A stretch of DNA of 28,057 nt from Ignavibacteriaceae bacterium. GTDB taxonomy: Bacteria > Bacteroidota > Ignavibacteria > Ignavibacteriales > Ignavibacteriaceae. Below the pieces are notes generated by a model that made no database searches, was not told where the DNA came from, and was given only the letters and a program-made list of their open reading frames with translations. The stretch covers positions 1-28,057 of the forward strand of contig JACAFA010000127.1 of assembly GCA_013388525.1 (NCBI GenBank), written 5' to 3'. Positions within the stretch are counted from its first letter, which is position 1. Every line of letters begins with the position of its first letter. The position numbers were made by a program, and so were the translations under genes. Positions 23,600 to 28,057 of the stretch are shown here, piece by piece.

Positions 23600-25483
23600 T
23601 TATCTCTTTAAATATATCAATAAAACAGAAATATCTGAAGGGGTAATTCCGGATATTCGGGAAGCTTGACCAATTGATCTTGGTTTGAACTTTTGAAGTT
23701 TTTCCTTCCCTTCGGTAGATAGGGCTTTAATTTCATAATAGTTTAATGTTAAAGGAATTAAATGTTCTTCATATTTTTCAAGCTTCGCAATCATTTCTTC
23801 CTGACGTTTCAAATATCCTTCGTACTTTAAATCAATTTCTACCTGCTTCTTTACTGCTTCATCATCTAGCATTACTTTTATTTGTTTAATACTGGAAAGA
23901 CCATCTTGCTTTAAAATTTCATCCAAAGTTAACTCTGGTCTTCTACAAAGATTTGCGATGGTTTCAGTTGATTCAATTAATGCCGACCCCTTAGTGTTTA
24001 AAAATTCATTTATTTTTTTTGCATTCAACTTAATTTTTTTGCAGGTAGTTATTCCCGCAAATATCTTTTGCTCGCGATCATTAATTCTATCAGCATCTTC
24101 TGAACTAATTAAACCGAGATCTTTCCCATACCTCATTAGTCTTCTATCCGCATTGTCCTGTCTTAAAAGTAATCTATGTTCAGCCCGTGATGTAAACATC
24201 CTATATGGTTCAGTAGTAGATTTAGTTACTAAATCATCAATAAGTACACCTATATAAGCCTCGCTTCTTTTTAGGACAAATTCCTTTTTTCGTTGAATTT
24301 TAAGAGCAGCATTTATTCCAGCTATTAATCCCTGTGCAGCTGCTTCTTCATATCCTGATGTTCCATTAACCTGCCCAGCAAAATATAACCCTTTCACTAA
24401 TTTTGTCTCCAGAGTTGAGTCTACCTGATGAGGTGGAAAATAATCATATTCAACAGCATATCCAGGTCGCACCATTTCAACTTCCTCCAAACCCTTAATT
24501 TTATGTAATGCTTCAAGTTGAATATCTGCTGGTAGAGAAGTCGAAAATCCGTTAAGATATATTTGGTCACTATCTAGTCCTTCTGGCTCTAAAAATAGTT
24601 GGTGCTTGTCTTTGTCTGAGAACCTTACAATTTTATCCTCTATAGAAGGACAATATCTCGGTCCAATTCCGTTGATAAGTCCTGTAAACATCGGTGATCT
24701 GTCAAAACCTTTCTGAAGAGTATTATGAACTTCTGCGTCGGTGTAAGTAATATGACAGCTTATTTGCGGAAGAATGGGGAAGCTGTTAGTATCCGTAAAA
24801 TGTGAAAAGGGAATTGGAGGATCATCGCCCGGTTGTTCTTCAAGTATTGAGAAGTTAATTGTGTTTTTCTTTAGTCTGGGCGGTGTTCCTGTTTTTAATC
24901 TACCGGCTAAAAAACCTTGGCTAACTAAGCTCTCTGTGATACCTAATGACGGTTTTTCACCATACCTGCCTCCTTCTTTTGCTGCTAATCCGGTATGCAT
25001 TATTGCATTCATAAAAGTGCCTGCTGATAGTATAACCGATTCAGCAAGTATTTCTTCTCCGCTTCCAGTCCTTATTCCTACGACAGCATTATTATCAATA
25101 ATAATTTCAGAAACTGAATTTTCAATAACATCAATATTGTTATAGGATGATATGAATTTTAATGCACTTTCTGAGTATAAACGACGGTCAGACTGGCAGC
25201 GTGGTGACCACACTGCTGGTCCTTTTGATTTATTTAACATTCTGAATTGAATTCCTGTTGAATCAGCGATTTTTCCCATTAACCCACCAAGAGCATCAAT
25301 TTCTCTGACCAAGTGACCCTTTGCTGTGCCACCAATTGCAGGATTGCAGGACATCCTTGCCATTGCGTTTTTATCCATAGTAATTAATGCCACAGAGCAA
25401 CCCATTTTAGCTGCAGAAGCCGCTGCCTCGATGCCCGCATGACCACCACCAATTACAATTATATCAAATGATTTAATATCCAT
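23600..25483 (-). CDS. mnmG: tRNA uridine-5-carboxymethylaminomethyl(34) synthesis enzyme MnmG
   Basis: 627 residues, the full length of the family. MnmG (GidA) uses FAD, methylene-tetrahydrofolate and, with MnmE, glycine or ammonium to modify U34 of tRNAs that read NNA/NNG codons. Seen are the FAD dinucleotide motif [11 protein letters not shown] (11-21), [52 protein letters not shown] and the C-terminal helical domain with [29 protein letters not shown]. The partner MnmE is encoded immediately upstream. The 82-nt gap between them holds two parS-like palindromes. Nothing is missing. Confidence 0.98.
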   Translation of the reverse strand: MDIKSFDIIVIGGGHAGIEAAASAAKMGCSVALITMDKNAMARMSCNPAIGGTAKGHLVREIDALGGLMGKIADSTGIQFRMLNKSKGPAVWSPRCQSDRRLYSESALKFISSYNNIDVIENSVSEIIIDNNAVVGIRTGSGEEILAESVILSAGTFMNAIMHTGLAAKEGGRYGEKPSLGITESLVSQGFLAGRLKTGTPPRLKKNTINFSILEEQPGDDPPIPFSHFTDTNSFPILPQISCHITYTDAEVHNTLQKGFDRSPMFTGLINGIGPRYCPSIEDKIVRFSDKDKHQLFLEPEGLDSDQIYLNGFSTSLPADIQLEALHKIKGLEEVEMVRPGYAVEYDYFPPHQVDSTLETKLVKGLYFAGQVNGTSGYEEAAAQGLIAGINAALKIQRKKEFVLKRSEAYIGVLIDDLVTKSTTEPYRMFTSRAEHRLLLRQDNADRRLMRYGKDLGLISSEDADRINDREQKIFAGITTCKKIKLNAKKINEFLNTKGSALIESTETIANLCRRPELTLDEILKQDGLSSIKQIKVMLDDEAVKKQVEIDLKYEGYLKRQEEMIAKLEKYEEHLIPLTLNYYEIKALSTEGKEKLQKFKPRSIGQASRISGITPSDISVLLIYLKR

Positions 25484-25504
25484 AACACATTATAATATAT
25501 ATAC

Positions 25505-25562
25505 TTTCACGTGAAACTTATGCTTTTTATAGTTAGCCGGTAGCAATTAATTTCACGTGAAA
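25505..25562. promoter_or_regulatory. Two parS-like palindromes
   Basis: TTTCACGTGAAA occurs at 25505-25516 and again at 25551-25562, 46 bp apart, in the mnmG-mnmE gap. It is the central 12 bp of the highly conserved ParB site TGTTTCACGTGAAACA; the outermost bases differ (the first site extends to AAAC on the right). The position beside mnmE-mnmG-rsmG, an origin-proximal block in many bacteria, supports a centromere role. Confidence 0.6.
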
Positions 25563-25565
25563 ACT

Positions 25566-26927
25566 TTATTTCCCTATACAAAATTTCGAAAAAATGTTAT
25601 TAAGTACGTCCTCTGATGTAATATCTCCCACAATCTCAGCCAATGCAGATTCAGTTGCTCGCAAATCACTTGCTAAAAATTCACCGCTCAGATTTGCCTG
25701 AAGAGTCTTAATTGATTTAATGATATTCTCCTCTGCTTTTCGAAGGCAATTATAGTGTCGTAAATTAGTTACTATTGCAGCTTTCTCTGTATAGGCCCCT
25801 TCTTTATAAGCCACGTTCTTTAAAATATTTAACAGTTGAATTATACCTTCACCATTAATTGCTGATATTCGAATATCTTCAGTAAACTTTTTTTCAGCAT
25901 CCAAATCTATTTTATTCAAAACTTTAATAATTCTTGCATTTGGATTCAAGCTCGGAATTTCTGTAGCAATCAAATTGGAAAAACCAGCATTCACATCACC
26001 AATAAATAAAATAAGATCGGCTTTTCTCATAACCTCTCGCGAGCGTTCTACACCCTCTTGTTCTAACTTATCTTCTGAAATACGAATTCCAGCAGTATCA
26101 TACAGTTTAAATAATAATCCATCAATAGAAATCTCTTCTCTAATAATATCTCTGGTAGTACCAGGTATTTCACTTACAATTGATCGGGATTCTTTAAGTA
26201 AGTAATTCAATAAGGATGATTTACCAACATTTGGCTCTCCGATAATTGCAACATTTACTCCCTCGCGAATTACTTTTCCATAATTATAAGATTGTAGTAA
26301 AAATTTGATTTCTTGCAATATCTCATTGATTCTATCCCCCAACTCATTTCTAGAGGTAAATTCGATATTTTCCTCAGCAAAATCAAGCTCCAACTCGATG
26401 AAAGAAGTTGCCTCTATTAGTTTTCTCCTCAACCATGAAACCCTTGATGAAAGCAAACCATCAAGCTGATTTCTAAAACCTCTAAGCGAAACAGAGGTCC
26501 TTGAATTTATTAAATCGGCAACTGCCTCAGCTTGAGTCAGATCAATTCTATTATTTAGAAAGGCTCGCTTTGTAAACTCACCTGGTTCAGCTAGTCGAGA
26601 ATTTGATTTCTCTAAAATTAACGAAATAATTCTATTAACAATCAATGGACTTCCATGCGAGCTGATTTCAATGCTATCCTCACCAGTATAAGAATTTGGG
26701 GCTCGGAAGACAGAGATTAAGACATCATCAATAATTTCATCTTGATCTTTAATTTTACCGTATTGAATAGTGTGGGATTTTGCATCCTTCACTCTTTGTT
26801 TGCCTGAAAAAATATGGTCAATCGCATTTATTGATTCTGATCCACTAATTCTTATAACTGCAATTGCGCCAATACCTGGAGGTGTGGCAAGTGCAATTAT
26901 TGTTTCTTCTTTATTATTTACGGTCAT
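25566..26927 (-). CDS. mnmE: tRNA modification GTPase MnmE
   Basis: 453 residues. MnmE (TrmE) is the GTPase partner of MnmG in U34 modification. The N-terminal folate-binding domain starts IIALATPPGIGAIAVIRISG and contains AEPGEFTKRAFLN (113-125). The G domain shows G1 GEPNVGKSS (230-238), a TT switch (257-258), G3 DTAG (277-280) and NKID. The C-terminus ends with the essential FCIGK motif. Its ATG is near a divergent heat shock gene; 82 nt with parS-like sites separate its stop from mnmG. Confidence 0.98.
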   Translation of the reverse strand: MTVNNKEETIIALATPPGIGAIAVIRISGSESINAIDHIFSGKQRVKDAKSHTIQYGKIKDQDEIIDDVLISVFRAPNSYTGEDSIEISSHGSPLIVNRIISLILEKSNSRLAEPGEFTKRAFLNNRIDLTQAEAVADLINSRTSVSLRGFRNQLDGLLSSRVSWLRRKLIEATSFIELELDFAEENIEFTSRNELGDRINEILQEIKFLLQSYNYGKVIREGVNVAIIGEPNVGKSSLLNYLLKESRSIVSEIPGTTRDIIREEISIDGLLFKLYDTAGIRISEDKLEQEGVERSREVMRKADLILFIGDVNAGFSNLIATEIPSLNPNARIIKVLNKIDLDAEKKFTEDIRISAINGEGIIQLLNILKNVAYKEGAYTEKAAIVTNLRHYNCLRKAEENIIKSIKTLQANLSGEFLASDLRATESALAEIVGDITSEDVLNNIFSKFCIGK

Positions 26928-27241
26928 AATAAAAATTGTGAAAAGTGGGCGTAAACATAAATATTTCTTAAAGTAATATCAATTTTCAAAGGAACATAAA
27001 ATAAAAACTATAAATCCAATAGTCAGTCAATTTGCTATAATGTATTTGCCGATTAGTGATTTATTTTGCATTAAAATCATAATATATGACATAATGGCCC
27101 GATTTTGTAGTCAATAAAAAAATACTCGCAACTCCTTATAATATAATAACTTATGGTGATCGTCGGTTTTGGTACAACGGTTGTTAAAGATTAAGTGTGA
27201 AGTAATTAAATTCCAAATAATAAAAGAAAGGAGATGATATT
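26928..27241. other. Divergent intergenic region, mnmE/hsp20
   Basis: 314 nt of very AT-rich sequence that must hold promoters for both directions. A TTGCAT-N18-CATAAT arrangement (27066-27095) and TATAAT (27137-27142) are possible elements for hsp20, but none is convincing. I see no CIRCE inverted repeat (TTAGCACTC...GAGTGCTAA), so HrcA control is not supported by sequence. Confidence 0.5.
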
Positions 27242-27703
27242 ATGACATTAGTTAAATTCAACCCAATGAAAGACCTTGTCGATTTCGAAAGAGAGTTCAG
27301 CAGAATGTTCAATGCTCTTGAAAACCGTTTTGGTATTTCCAGAAGCAAGGATGATGATGAGTACGAAAATGCTGTATGGATGCCGTTAACAGACATTTAT
27401 GAAGACAAGGATAAATACACCTTGAAGCTTGATTTACCAGGAATTAAAAAAGATGATGTAAAAATATCTTATGTGGATGGCAAATTAAGCATTAGTGGTG
27501 AGAGGGTTCAGGAAACCGAACATAAAGATTCGAAGTGCCACAGAATCGAAAGATCATTTGGTAAGTACTACAGATCTTTCAATTTACCGGATCACATTCA
27601 ATCTGAAAAAATAAATGCTGAATTCAAAGACGGGCAATTAACAATCACTGTTCCAAAATCTGAGGAAGCAAAACCAAAGGAAATTGAGATTAAAGTGAAA
27701 TAA
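27242..27703 (+). CDS. Small heat shock protein, Hsp20/alpha-crystallin family
   Basis: 153 residues. The N-terminal arm (MTLVKFNPMKDLVDFEREFSRMF) precedes an alpha-crystallin domain of about 95 residues (46-140), with YTLKLDLPGIKKDDVKISYV, LSISGERV, RIERSFGKYYRSFNLP and AEFKDGQLTITVPK, all typical. The end EIEIKVK holds the I-x-I anchor that docks on neighbouring dimers in the oligomer. It is an ATP-independent holdase that binds unfolding proteins in the cytoplasm. The ATG has a strong ribosome site (AAGGAG). It is followed by a strong terminator and then a J-domain gene, a common protein quality control pairing. Confidence 0.96.
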   Translation: MTLVKFNPMKDLVDFEREFSRMFNALENRFGISRSKDDDEYENAVWMPLTDIYEDKDKYTLKLDLPGIKKDDVKISYVDGKLSISGERVQETEHKDSKCHRIERSFGKYYRSFNLPDHIQSEKINAEFKDGQLTITVPKSEEAKPKEIEIKVK

Positions 27704-27725
27704 CTCTTTGACAATGTTGAGGAGA

Positions 27726-27761
27726 GGGAAGGGTAACTGTTAAGTTACCCTTTTCTTTTGA
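27726..27761 (+). terminator. Intrinsic terminator after hsp20
   Basis: AAGGGTAACT (27729-27738) and AGTTACCCTT (27743-27752) form a perfect 10-bp stem with loop GTTA, followed by TTCTTTTG. Additional G-T/G-C pairs extend the base. It lies between the hsp20 stop and the DnaJ start, so the two genes need not share a full-length transcript. Confidence 0.88.
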
Positions 27762-27791
27762 TTAAATTAACAAAAAGGATTTAATCGAAAA

Positions 27792-28057
27792 ATGGAATTT
27801 AAAGATTACTATAAAATACTTGGTGTTGAAAAAAACGCAACTAAAGAAGAGATAAGTAAGGCTTTCAGGAAGCTTGCAGTAATATATCACCCGGATAAAA
27901 ATCCAAACAATAAAGCAGCTGAAGAAAAATTTAAAGAGATTACTGAAGCTCATGAAGTATTGAGTGATCCAGAGAAAAGAAAAAAATATGATGCTCTCGG
28001 TGCTAATTGGCAGCAATATCAATCTGGTGGAAGAGGATTTGAAGATTTCTTTTCGCA
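27792..28057 (+). CDS. CbpA/DnaJ-type co-chaperone, N-terminal fragment (runs off the window)
   Basis: The first 88 codons read [20 protein letters not shown], then a complete J domain with the HPD motif (IYHPDKNP) that stimulates Hsp70 ATPase, and [14 protein letters not shown] followed by a Gly/Phe-rich start ([10 protein letters not shown]). The YDALGANW phrase is typical of the CbpA-like class of J proteins without zinc finger, rather than of canonical DnaJ. The rest lies beyond the window. It was found by direct translation from the ATG at 27792; AAGGA lies 12 nt upstream. It follows hsp20 after a terminator. Confidence 0.9.
   Translation, partial: MEFKDYYKILGVEKNATKEEISKAFRKLAVIYHPDKNPNNKAAEEKFKEITEAHEVLSDPEKRKKYDALGANWQQYQSGGRGFEDFFS

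Noticed and set aside
26928..27241. CIRCE element for hsp20
   Set aside because: No TTAGCACTC or GAGTGCTAA arm can be found in the region.
1..28057. CRISPR arrays, tRNA or rRNA genes
   Set aside because: No regularly spaced repeats and no tRNA or rRNA signature sequences were seen on either strand by reading; a covariance-model scan was not possible.

Overview
The window is an AT-rich bacterial chromosome segment, most likely from the Ignavibacteria/Chlorobi side of the Bacteroidota superphylum. This is inferred from one protein with a type IX secretion (T9SS) C-terminal sorting domain, lipid A genes (Gram-negative outer membrane), possible promoters with a Bacteroidota-like TAnnTTTG -7 element, and clear Shine-Dalgarno sequences before several genes (unlike most Bacteroidetes proper). 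No rRNA, tRNA, CRISPR array, transposase or phage gene was found. Nearly all genes are on the minus strand; the exceptions are a YhcH/DUF1579 pair and an hsp20-DnaJ pair.

Layout. 1-4425: the start of a pyruvate phosphate dikinase gene, then, read on the minus strand toward it, HAD phosphatase - ICMT-like methyltransferase - lpxB - DUF374 acyltransferase - lpxK, tightly packed and partly overlapping (an envelope/lipid A operon). 4528-10722: smc preceded 9 nt upstream by a large membrane protein whose ectodomain looks like a glycoside hydrolase family 2 enzyme with both catalytic glutamates missing. 10723-16260 is the accessory part: small secreted or lipoprotein genes (an unknown, a lipoprotein MsrB, an L,D-transpeptidase, a T9SS cargo), repeat-rich intergenic regions, and a Phd/ParE toxin-antitoxin module with a nonsense-mutated toxin. 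That module lies between yajQ and a degraded second copy of the yajQ 3' end. 16258-19355: yajQ, YhcH/YiaL, DUF1579 and a class II Fic protein. 19452-26927: mfd, rsmG, mnmG, mnmE, the conserved mnmE-mnmG-rsmG block often found near the replication origin; two perfect 12-bp copies of the parS core lie between mnmG and mnmE. 27242-28057: a small heat shock protein, a strong terminator, and the start of a CbpA/DnaJ-type co-chaperone.

The most interesting points are the toxin-antitoxin cassette bracketed by copies of the yajQ 3' end, with a 57-bp palindromic element inserted in the remnant copy and exactly delimited by comparison with the intact gene; the premature stop in the ParE toxin; the apparently inactive membrane-anchored GH2-like protein in the smc operon; the paired parS-like sites; a dense cluster of TGCACAA heptamers beside fic that also occurs at the toxin-antitoxin promoter; and an intrinsic terminator placed immediately in front of the mfd start codon. 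No complete new system with a predicted function was identified; these are local observations that can be tested by comparative genomics.
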